NCBI RefSeq assembly: GCF_003986935.1
Contig: NZ_RJZE01000004.1
Coordinates: 62,001 to 126,000 of the forward strand
DNA from: Paraburkholderia kururiensis JCM 10599 = LMG 19447
GTDB lineage: Bacteria > Pseudomonadota > Gammaproteobacteria > Burkholderiales > Burkholderiaceae
Reading direction: 5' to 3'
Length of the DNA: 64,000 bases
In this document: piece after piece, positions 56,527 through 64,000 of the stretch
Numbering within the stretch: position 1 is the first letter of the stretch
How the letters are laid out: every line of letters begins with the position of its first letter
Made by a program: the position numbers and the translations under genes
Notes under the pieces: model-generated
Databases searched by the model: none
What the model was told of the DNA's origin: nothing
Seen by the model: the letters and a program-made list of their open reading frames with translations, nothing else

Positions 56527-57102
56527 ATGTTCAACCCACACCCTCGCAGGTGGTTCGCGCGCGTGATGCTCATGACCGCGCTGGCCGCCAGCGTCACGCT
56601 AGGCGGCTGCGATAGCCGCGAAGGCGACCGGCTCGTGCAGAAACTCAAAGCAATCTTCAACGCCATCAAGCCCGACTTCCTGTTGCTGCGCGGCCTCACG
56701 CCCGGCGTTTCCACTGAAGAGCAGGTGCGCGACCAGATGGGCCGGCCCGAGACCGAACGCGTGTTTACCGACGGCTCGAAGCGCCTCGAATATCCGCGCG
56801 GCCCGCAAGGGCTCAACACCTACATGGTCGATATCGATCGGGACGGCAAGCTCAGCGCCATCACGCAGGTGCTCACGGCCGAAAACTTCGCGAAGATTCG
56901 CCCCGGCATGAGCGAGGACGAAGTGCGCCGCCTGCTCGGCAAGCCCGGCGAGATCGCGGTGTATCCGCTCAAGCCCGAAACGGTGTGGAGCTGGAAGTGG
57001 CGTGAAGGCGGGGTCAACGAAGAAGCGTTCTTCAACGTGCACTTCGGGCCCGATGGCCGCGTCTCGACCACCTCGCGTTCCGACATCATCCGCGGACATT
57101 AG
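56527..57102 (+). CDS. BamE/SmpA-like lipoprotein
   Basis: The 191-residue product has a signal peptide with lipobox TLGGC (Cys28). The mature part contains two SmpA/OmlA (BamE)-type repeats: LTPGVSTEEQVRDQMGRP (about 58-75) and IRPGMSEDEVRRLLGKP (about 122-138), each the 'xGxs.eeV...G.P' motif. BamE proteins assist outer-membrane barrel assembly, but this longer two-repeat type is a relative, not the essential 110-residue BamE, so its role is uncertain. It precedes the patatin gene by 77 bases in the same direction. Confidence 0.85.
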   Translation: MFNPHPRRWFARVMLMTALAASVTLGGCDSREGDRLVQKLKAIFNAIKPDFLLLRGLTPGVSTEEQVRDQMGRPETERVFTDGSKRLEYPRGPQGLNTYMVDIDRDGKLSAITQVLTAENFAKIRPGMSEDEVRRLLGKPGEIAVYPLKPETVWSWKWREGGVNEEAFFNVHFGPDGRVSTTSRSDIIRGH

Positions 57103-57179
57103 CGATACTGGCAGCGTACCGGCGACATGTGGGGATAGACCCGCGACCTACGCCTGATCGAAGAGGACCACACAGACTC

Positions 57180-58133
57180 ATGCAACGCAGAATTCGACCT
57201 CCGCGCATCGCGCTCGTGCTCGGCGGCGGCGCCGCACGCGGCTGGGCTCATATTGGCGTGATCCGCGCGCTGCACGAGGCAGGCATCAAGCCCGACGTCG
57301 TGTGCGGCACGTCGATTGGCGCACTGGTGGGCGCCGTGTACGCGAACGGCGACCTCGACTGGCTCGAAGAATGGGTGGGCCGGCTCACGTGGCAGGCCGT
57401 GGTGCGCCTGCTCGACCCGCGCTTCACGGGTGGCGGCCTGCTGGGCGGCCGCAAGCTCATCAATCTCTTCGCCAACCGCTTCGACGGCTGTCTGATCGGC
57501 GAGTTGAAGATGCCGTTCACGGCCGTGGCCACCGAACTCGATACGGGCCGCGAGGTGTGGCTCCAGGAGGGCAGCGTGGTGGACGCGGTGCGCGCTTCCA
57601 TTGCGATTCCGGGCATCTTCACGCCGATCTGGCATGACGGCGCCTGGCTCGTGGACGGCGGGCTCTCGAATCCGGTGCCGGTTTCGGCGGCGCGCGCGCT
57701 GCGCGCCGACTGCGTGATCGGCGTGGATCTCAATCACGACATCCTCAATGGCCGCGATCTGGGCGGCGCCGTGGACGACACGCCCGTGCCCGACCCCGAC
57801 GCGCCGCCGCCCGTCGCGCTGCGCCGCAACGGCAAGCCGTTTCCGCGCTGGCTCCAGCCCGGGCCGCAGACTACTGATGTGCGCGTGCGGCCCGCGCCGG
57901 GCGCACGCGTGCCGTCGCTGCTCAACTCCATTGCGCAGAGCATCGACATCATGCAGGTGCGCATCACGCGCAGCCGCCTTGCGGGCGAGCCCGCGGACAT
58001 CATGATCCAGCCGCGCCTGGGCGGCATGGGCATCTTCGATTTTCACCGCGCGGCGCCTGCCATCGAAGAGGGCAAAGCCGCTGTGGCCTACATGATGCCG
58101 GCCATCCGCGCGCGGCTGGGGCTGGACGGCTGA
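57180..58133 (+). CDS. rssA: RssA-like patatin phospholipase
   Basis: The 317-residue product is a patatin-fold serine lipase of the RssA/NTE type. It has the oxyanion loop GGGAARGWAHIG (about 15-26), the nucleophile motif GTSIG with Ser45 and the dyad aspartate Asp159 in DGGLSNPVPV. A linker (about 195-250) rich in Pro and Asp follows. No signal peptide, so likely cytoplasmic or inner-membrane associated. It follows the lipoprotein gene; both may concern the envelope. The symbol follows the usual annotation of this subfamily. Confidence 0.85.
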   Translation: MQRRIRPPRIALVLGGGAARGWAHIGVIRALHEAGIKPDVVCGTSIGALVGAVYANGDLDWLEEWVGRLTWQAVVRLLDPRFTGGGLLGGRKLINLFANRFDGCLIGELKMPFTAVATELDTGREVWLQEGSVVDAVRASIAIPGIFTPIWHDGAWLVDGGLSNPVPVSAARALRADCVIGVDLNHDILNGRDLGGAVDDTPVPDPDAPPPVALRRNGKPFPRWLQPGPQTTDVRVRPAPGARVPSLLNSIAQSIDIMQVRITRSRLAGEPADIMIQPRLGGMGIFDFHRAAPAIEEGKAAVAYMMPAIRARLGLDG

Positions 58134-58549
58134 GGCCGAAGCCGGAAAGCAAGCGGGCCAGGAAACCGGAAGAACACAAGGCGGCGCGGGCCCTCCGGTG
58201 GGCTCGCACCCGTTGCCGGTCTATCGAAAAAGCGACCGCAAACTTGCGAATTTGCGGCGCGCCGACAATGGCTGCAGTCGCTTGACGGCGCGGTGAAGCC
58301 CGCCGTGGCGCGGCCTGGCGAGCCGCCATCGCGTCACGCGAACTTATTGCGTTGCAGCATCGCAACCGCGTCCGATTGAGCAATTCATTTTCGCTTGCGA
58401 GTATCCGCGCCATGCAGCACGGTGGCCCGTTGCGGCAAGGCCTACACGGCCTGCGTGGCCCGGCCTGCGTGGCCCGGCCTGCGAGGCCCGGCCTGCGAGG
58501 CTCGACCTACGCAACCCGCCCCGAACAAAATACCCACGGAGACAACCCA
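58134..58549. other. Gap upstream of hisQ
   Basis: About 416 bases without a gene. Near 58448-58503 a 14-bp tandem repeat, listed separately, occupies the space just before the hisQ ribosome site. The binding-protein gene that usually precedes hisQ is not here. Confidence 0.55.
58448..58503. repeat. 14-bp tandem repeat upstream of hisQ
   Basis: Four copies of GGCCTGCG(T/A)GGCCC, with a degenerate fifth to about 58517, lie head to tail. They end about 47 bases before the hisQ start. GGCC inverted symmetry within the unit could allow stem formation. Confidence 0.88.
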
Positions 58550-59239
58550 GTGTTCCTGTACGGCTTCGGCCCGATACTTCTTGCCGGCACGGTCCAGACC
58601 ATCGAGCTTTCCGTGCTCTCGCTCGCTGCGGCCGTGTTGCTCGGCCTCGTGGGCGCCGCGGCGAAGCTCTCGTCGAACCGGCCGCTCGCCGCGGCCGGCA
58701 CGGCCTACACCACGCTGATCCGCTCGGTGCCCGACCTCGTGCTGATGCTGTTGCTCTTCTACAGCATCCAGATTGCGGTGAACAACGTGACGGACCTGCT
58801 CGGCTGGGACCAGATCGACATCGACCCGTTCGTGGCCGGCGTGCTCACGCTCGGCTTCATCTACGGCGCGTACTTCACCGAGACCTTCCGCGGCGCCTTT
58901 CTCGCCGTGCCGCGCGGCCAGCTCGAAGCGGGCTACGCCTACGGCATGAGCGGCGCGCGCGTGTTCGCGCGCATCCTCTTTCCACAGATGATGCGTTTCG
59001 CGCTGCCCGGCATCGGCAACAACTGGCAGGTGCTCGTGAAGGCCACGGCGCTCGTCTCCATCATCGGGCTCGCCGACGTCGTGAAGGCCGCGCAGGACGC
59101 GGGCAAGAGCACCTTCAACATGTTCTTCTTCATTCTCGTGGCGGCGCTCATCTATCTCGCCATCACGACGGTTTCGAACGTCGTGCTGCTGTGGCTGGAA
59201 CGCCGTTATTCGACCGGCGTGCGGCACGCGGAACTGTAA
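58550..59239 (+). CDS. hisQ: HisQ/AotQ-type ABC permease
   Basis: This inner-membrane subunit of a polar/basic amino acid ABC importer has about five hydrophobic segments in 229 residues. It begins FLYGFGPILLAGTVQTIELS, has the GFIYGAYFTETFRGAFLAVPRGQLEAGYAYGMSG-type EAA loop (about 103-136), and VLLWLERR at the end. The start is GTG 58550 with GGAGA upstream. It is followed 14 bases later by hisM. The pairing with hisM, hisP and an ArgR-type regulator points to arginine/ornithine (Aot-like) uptake. Confidence 0.9.
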   Translation: MFLYGFGPILLAGTVQTIELSVLSLAAAVLLGLVGAAAKLSSNRPLAAAGTAYTTLIRSVPDLVLMLLLFYSIQIAVNNVTDLLGWDQIDIDPFVAGVLTLGFIYGAYFTETFRGAFLAVPRGQLEAGYAYGMSGARVFARILFPQMMRFALPGIGNNWQVLVKATALVSIIGLADVVKAAQDAGKSTFNMFFFILVAALIYLAITTVSNVVLLWLERRYSTGVRHAEL

Positions 59240-59253
59240 AGGCTCAGGCGACC

Positions 59254-59967
59254 ATGATCGAAATCCTCACGCAATTCGGGCGCGCGTTTCTCTACTGGGA
59301 CGGGCAGCGCCTCTCCGGTCTTGCCGTGACGCTGTGGCTGCTGGTGGCTTCGGTGGGCATCGGCTTCGTGATGGCCGTGCCGCTCGCCGTGGCGCGCGTC
59401 TCGAAAAAGCGCTGGATCTCCACGCCGGTGCGCTTTTACACGTACGTGTTTCGCGGCACGCCGCTCTACGTGCAACTGCTGCTCATCTACTCGGGGCTCT
59501 ACAGCCTCGAGTTCGTGCGCTCGCACACCGTGCTCGACGCGTTCTTTCGCAGCGGCTTTCACTGCGCCATTCTCGCGTTCGCGCTGAACACCTGTGCCTA
59601 TACGACCGAGATCTTCGCGGGCGCCATTCGCGCCACCTCGCACGGCGAGGTGGAAGCGGCGCGCGCCTACGGCATGACGTGGCTCACGATGTACCGGAGG
59701 ATTGTGTTACCGTCCGCGCTGCGCCGCGCCCTGCCGCTGTACAGTAACGAGGTGATCCTGATGCTGCATGCCACCACCGTTGCGTTCACGGCCACCGTGC
59801 CGGACGTGCTCAAGGTGGCGCGCGATGCGAACTCCGCCACTTACGCCTCGTTCGAGTCGTTCGGGCTCGCGGCCTTGATCTACTGCGCCGTATCGTTCGC
59901 GCTCGTGGCGGCGTTTCGCCGCGCCGAACGCCGCTGGCTCGGCTATCTCGCCGTGCGGCGGCACTGA
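59254..59967 (+). CDS. hisM: HisM/AotM-type ABC permease
   Basis: The second permease of the importer has 237 residues and about five hydrophobic segments. GLAVTLWLLVASVGIGF, YVFRGTPLYVQLLLIYSG and the EAA loop GEVEAARAYGMTWLTMYRRI-type region (about 131-150) are typical. It starts at ATG 59254, 14 bases after hisQ. It is paired with hisQ and the ATPase downstream. Confidence 0.92.
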   Translation: MIEILTQFGRAFLYWDGQRLSGLAVTLWLLVASVGIGFVMAVPLAVARVSKKRWISTPVRFYTYVFRGTPLYVQLLLIYSGLYSLEFVRSHTVLDAFFRSGFHCAILAFALNTCAYTTEIFAGAIRATSHGEVEAARAYGMTWLTMYRRIVLPSALRRALPLYSNEVILMLHATTVAFTATVPDVLKVARDANSATYASFESFGLAALIYCAVSFALVAAFRRAERRWLGYLAVRRH

Positions 59968-60053
59968 GATTCAAGACACCGAAGCAGTGAGTCAACGGGT
60001 TGACCCTGCCGGCCCATATGGCTGCCGGCCCGCATTCTGACTGGGAGAGCATC

Positions 60054-60845
<792 letters not shown>

Positions 60846-60967
60846 GGGCGCGCGGCGGTGGCCGTTACCACCGTTACCACCGTCGCCGCTGTTGCCGCTG
60901 TTGCCTTTTGAGCAGCATTCCCCATCGCTGTTTTCCCACTCCACACCGCACTCGCGCTGACTTCACG

Positions 60968-62050
60968 ATGGCCCGCACGTCCAGCCCCGCTCGCACCACG
61001 CAGGTGGCCATCGTCGCCTTGCCGCCCGTGTCGATGTCGGGCGTGGGGCCCATTGTCGATACGCTCAATCTCGCCAACGAGATCGATGGCCGCGCGCTGT
61101 ACCGCTGGCAGGTATGCTCGTGGGACGGCCGGCCCGTGCCGCTTGCGGGCGGCGCGCACTGGGCCGCGGACGCCGCGTTCGGCGACGCGCTCGCGTGCGA
61201 CTGGCTGATCGTCGTGAGCGAGCGCTTTCAGCAGTTCGCCGACTATCGCCTCTTTCTCGCGAGCCTTGCGCGCGTGGGGCAGCGCACGCCGCTCGTGTCG
61301 GGCATTCATCACGGCGTCTGGTGGCTCGCCATGGCCGGACAACTGTCGGGCTACCGCGTGAGCGTGAACTGGGAGGCTTACCAGCAATTCGCCGAGCAGT
61401 TCGAGCGCTCCATCGTCACCCAGCAGATCTTCGAGATCGACCGCGATCGCGCCACCTGCGCGGGCGGCCAGGCCACGCTCGACTTCATGCTCGCGATGAT
61501 CGGCCGCGAGCACGGCCCGGAGCTGGCCGAGCGCATTGCCGATGCAATGGGCACGGGCGCGATTCGCAGCGGCGAGGAGCGTCAGCGCATTCCGTTCGTG
61601 ACGGCGCCCGGCGAGCGGCATCCGCGCCTGAACGACGCGCTGCTGCTCATGGAAGCGAACATCGAAGACCCGCTGACCACCGACGAAATCGCGAATCTCG
61701 TCGGCGTATCGCGCCGGCAGCTGGAGCGGATTTTCCGGCAGTACCTCGGGTCCATGCCGTCGAAGTACTACCTGGGCTTGCGGCTCGCCAAGGCGCGCAC
61801 GCAGTTGCAGCGCACGAGCAAGTCGGTGGTGCAGATCAGTCTCGCGTGCGGGTTTTCGTCGGCGGCGCATTTTTCGAACGCGTACCGCGAGCGCTTCGGC
61901 GTGACGCCGCGCGAGGACCGGCGCAACTGGATCGAAAAGCAGCACGGCGGGGCGGCGGGCGAGGGCGGCCGGCCAACCCGGTTGACGGCCGACGAGCCGC
62001 GCGCCACGGCGCTGATCGAACGGCCCGACGAAGACGGCTTCGAGCGCTGA
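60968..62050 (+). CDS. argR: ArgR-like regulator: GATase-1-like domain plus AraC helix-turn-helix
   Basis: In Pseudomonas, ArgR of this type activates arginine uptake (aot) and succinyltransferase (aru/ast) genes with arginine. The 360-residue protein has an N-terminal DJ-1/PfpI-like domain (about 10-185) and a C-terminal AraC helix-turn-helix pair (about 218-318), with TTDEIANLVGVSRRQLERIF and ISLACGFSSAAHFSNAYRERFG. Position between hisP and astC gives the same gene order as in Pseudomonas. The usual short name argR is used by analogy; it is unrelated to the E. coli ArgR repressor. Confidence 0.85.
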   Translation: MARTSSPARTTQVAIVALPPVSMSGVGPIVDTLNLANEIDGRALYRWQVCSWDGRPVPLAGGAHWAADAAFGDALACDWLIVVSERFQQFADYRLFLASLARVGQRTPLVSGIHHGVWWLAMAGQLSGYRVSVNWEAYQQFAEQFERSIVTQQIFEIDRDRATCAGGQATLDFMLAMIGREHGPELAERIADAMGTGAIRSGEERQRIPFVTAPGERHPRLNDALLLMEANIEDPLTTDEIANLVGVSRRQLERIFRQYLGSMPSKYYLGLRLAKARTQLQRTSKSVVQISLACGFSSAAHFSNAYRERFGVTPREDRRNWIEKQHGGAAGEGGRPTRLTADEPRATALIERPDEDGFER

Positions 62051-62183
62051 GGGTGCATCGCGCATCGCGGCATGCAGGAACGGCAAGCCCGATAGAACGC
62101 GTCGCCTTCACGCAAGACGGTACCGGCAGGGTTTCCTACACTACTTTCATTAGCGCCTCGCGCGACTTCCCACAGGATTGGCC

Positions 62184-63431
62184 ATGAACGACCTGACAGT
62201 GACCCGACAGACCTTCGACGAAGTGATGGTGCCCGTGTTCTCGCCCGCGGCTTTCGTGCCGGACCGCGGCGAGGGCTCGCGCGTGTGGGACACCGAAGGC
62301 CGCGACTACATCGACTTCGCTGGCGGCATCGCGGTCACGGCGCTCGGCCACGCGCATCCGGCCCTGCTCGACGTGCTGCGCGAGCAGGGCGGCAAGCTCT
62401 GGCACATCGGCAACGGCTATACCAACGAGCCCGTGTTGCGCCTCGCGAAGCGTCTCGAAGCGCTGACCTTCGCCGACCGCGCGTTCTTCGCGAACTCGGG
62501 CGCGGAGGCGAACGAGGCCGCGCTCAAGCTCGCGCGCCGCGTCGCGTTCGACCGCTTCGGCGCCGACAAGTACGAGATCGTTTCCTTCACGCAGTCGTTT
62601 CATGGCCGCACGTTTTTCACCGTGAGCGTGGGCGGCCAGCCCAAGTATTCCGAGGGCTTCGGCCCGGTGCCCGAGGGTATTCGCCATCTGCCGTACAACG
62701 ACATCGCGGCGGTGAAAGAGGCGATCGGCGCGAAGACGTGCGCCGTGATCGTGGAGCCGGTGCAGGGCGAGGGCGGCGTGATTCCTGCCGACCCCGTGTT
62801 TCTGCGCACATTGCGCGAGCTGTGCGACGCGCACGGCGCCGTGCTGATTTTTGACGAGGTACAAACGGGCGTGGGCCGCACGGGCCACTTCTACGCGTAT
62901 CAGGGCACGGGCGTGACGCCCGACATCCTCACCACGGCGAAGGCGCTCGGCAACGGCTTTCCGATCGGCGCGATGCTCACCACGAACGAACTCGCCGCGC
63001 ACTTCAAGGTGGGCGTGCACGGCACGACGTACGGCGGCAATCCGCTCGGCGCGGCTATCGCGGAAAAGGTGGTGGAGATCGTGAGCGACCCCGCAGTGCT
63101 CGCCGGCGTGAACGAGCGCGGCGAAGCGATTCGCGCGAAGCTCGCGGCGCTCAACGCGCGCTTTGGCATCTTCCGCGAGGTGCGCGGCAAGGGTCTGTTG
63201 ATCGGCGCGGAACTGACCGAAGCGTGGCAAGGCCGCGCGAAAGACTTCCTCACCGCTGCGGCGAAGCGCGGCGTGATGATGCTGATTGCCGGCCCCGACG
63301 TGCTGCGCTTCGCGCCGTCGCTCATCATGCCGATGGACGACCTGAACGAAGGCTTCGCGCGCATCGAACAGGCTATCGAAGACGTGGTCGGCACCGCTTC
63401 GAGCGTTGCGGCCGAAGCCGCGGCGCGCTGA
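62184..63431 (+). CDS. astC: AstC/AruC: succinylornithine (acetylornithine) aminotransferase
   Basis: This PLP enzyme acts in the third step of the arginine succinyltransferase pathway, converting N2-succinylornithine to the semialdehyde, and can also act on acetylornithine. The 415-residue class III aminotransferase shows [44 protein letters not shown] and the Schiff-base lysine Lys253 in [13 protein letters not shown], all expected for the ArgD/AstC group. Neighbours ArgR-like and AstA favour the catabolic role over argD biosynthesis. The start is ATG 62184. Confidence 0.92.
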   Translation: MNDLTVTRQTFDEVMVPVFSPAAFVPDRGEGSRVWDTEGRDYIDFAGGIAVTALGHAHPALLDVLREQGGKLWHIGNGYTNEPVLRLAKRLEALTFADRAFFANSGAEANEAALKLARRVAFDRFGADKYEIVSFTQSFHGRTFFTVSVGGQPKYSEGFGPVPEGIRHLPYNDIAAVKEAIGAKTCAVIVEPVQGEGGVIPADPVFLRTLRELCDAHGAVLIFDEVQTGVGRTGHFYAYQGTGVTPDILTTAKALGNGFPIGAMLTTNELAAHFKVGVHGTTYGGNPLGAAIAEKVVEIVSDPAVLAGVNERGEAIRAKLAALNARFGIFREVRGKGLLIGAELTEAWQGRAKDFLTAAAKRGVMMLIAGPDVLRFAPSLIMPMDDLNEGFARIEQAIEDVVGTASSVAAEAAAR

Positions 63432-63483
63432 ACGGCACGCCGAACGGCGCGCTTCGCGCATTCATCCACCTACTGGAACGACG

Positions 63484-64000
63484 ATGCTATTCGTACGCCC
63501 CGCGCGACTGGCCGATCTGGACGCGATCGCCCACATGGCACGCACCGCGCAGCCGGTGCTGCATTCGCTGCCGCACGACCGGCAGGCGCTGGAGGCGCGC
63601 ATCGCGCTCTCCGAAGATTCGTTTCGCGCCGACGTCGATTTCCCCGGCGAAGAGTTCTACCTGTTCGTGCTCGAAGACAGCGAGACGGGCCACCTGCTCG
63701 GCACGGCGAGCATCGTGGCGGCGGCCGGTTACTCCGAGCCGTTCTACGCGTTTCGCAACGACGCGCTGATTCACGCGTCGCGCGAACTGCACGTGAACCG
63801 CAAGATTCACGCGCTCACCATGTCGCACGAACTGACGGGCAGGAGCCGGCTGGCGGGCTTCTATATCGAGCCGTCGTTGCGGGCAACGGCGGCGGCGCAT
63901 TTGATGTCGCGCGCCCGCATGATGTACATCGCGGCGAACCGCAAGCGCTTCACGCCCGAGGTCTTCTCGCTGCTGCTCGGCGTGACGGACGAATCGGGCG
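63484..64000 (+). CDS. astA: AstA/AruF: arginine N-succinyltransferase (cut by window edge)
   Basis: AstA transfers succinate from succinyl-CoA to the alpha-amino group of arginine, the first step of the pathway. The window holds the first 172 residues of about 340. The start is MLFVRPARLADLDAI; LPHDRQALEARIALSEDSFR, EEFYLFVLED, AFRNDALIHASRELHVNRKIHALTMSHELTG and AGFYIEPSLRA match the family. Arginine succinyltransferases may occur as two paralogous subunits (AruF and AruG in Pseudomonas); a second gene may follow outside the window. Confidence 0.92.
   Translation, partial: MLFVRPARLADLDAIAHMARTAQPVLHSLPHDRQALEARIALSEDSFRADVDFPGEEFYLFVLEDSETGHLLGTASIVAAAGYSEPFYAFRNDALIHASRELHVNRKIHALTMSHELTGRSRLAGFYIEPSLRATAAAHLMSRARMMYIAANRKRFTPEVFSLLLGVTDESG

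Overview
The window is high-GC, gene-dense DNA (GC estimated by eye, not computed). Its genes are typical of a Burkholderiaceae beta-proteobacterium, most likely a Paraburkholderia, Burkholderia or relative: a pelABCDEFG exopolysaccharide operon, hopanoid side-chain genes hpnIJKL, a Pseudomonas-type five-step hut operon, and an arginine uptake/succinyltransferase (aot/ast) cluster. I see no rRNA, tRNA, insertion sequence, prophage, integrase or CRISPR array. It reads as chromosome, cut through a gene at both ends.

Layout. 1-57 is the start of a lysine-rich minus-strand gene, followed by a tandem repeat and a small membrane protein (329-547). 1376-15702 is a complete Pel operon, with start/stop overlaps at most junctions, plus an eighth gene: a stand-alone secreted PelA-like glycoside hydrolase. 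The hydrolase domain of PelA itself looks catalytically dead here, so the stand-alone copy probably supplies that activity. 15880-17526 is a divergent LysE/ArgO exporter and LysG/ArgP regulator pair. 17595-19957 is a proline-rich PRC-barrel lipoprotein translationally coupled to an MFS transporter. 20377-21765 is a purine permease. 22436-30924 is hutH-hutC-hutU-hutD-hutI-hutF-hutG, which takes histidine to glutamate and formate through formiminoglutamate deiminase; HutC-type operators lie in front of hutH.

31120-37946 holds single genes: an HTH plus coiled-coil protein, a LysR regulator divergent from a MocR-type aspartate aminotransferase-like enzyme, a lipocalin-like protein, and an AraC regulator overlapping a secreted DUF3857/transglutaminase protein. 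38029-42595 (minus) holds a DUF4397 lipoprotein, a lone branched-chain amino acid binding protein with a strong intrinsic terminator, an acidic unknown protein and pdxY. 42941-45722 (minus) is glgC-glgA. Then come an alpha/beta hydrolase, a luciferase-like monooxygenase, hpnIJKL (49062-53994), a four-domain rhodanese protein, a BamE-like lipoprotein, an RssA-like patatin, and hisQ-hisM-hisP-argR-astC-astA (58550 to the right edge), which imports basic amino acids and degrades arginine by succinylation.

A pattern not explained by any single gene is the large number of short (9-17 bp) tandem repeats, mostly placed exactly at gene ends, in intergenic gaps or in signal-peptide and linker codons. 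They look like replication-slippage footprints and may mark loci that vary between strains.
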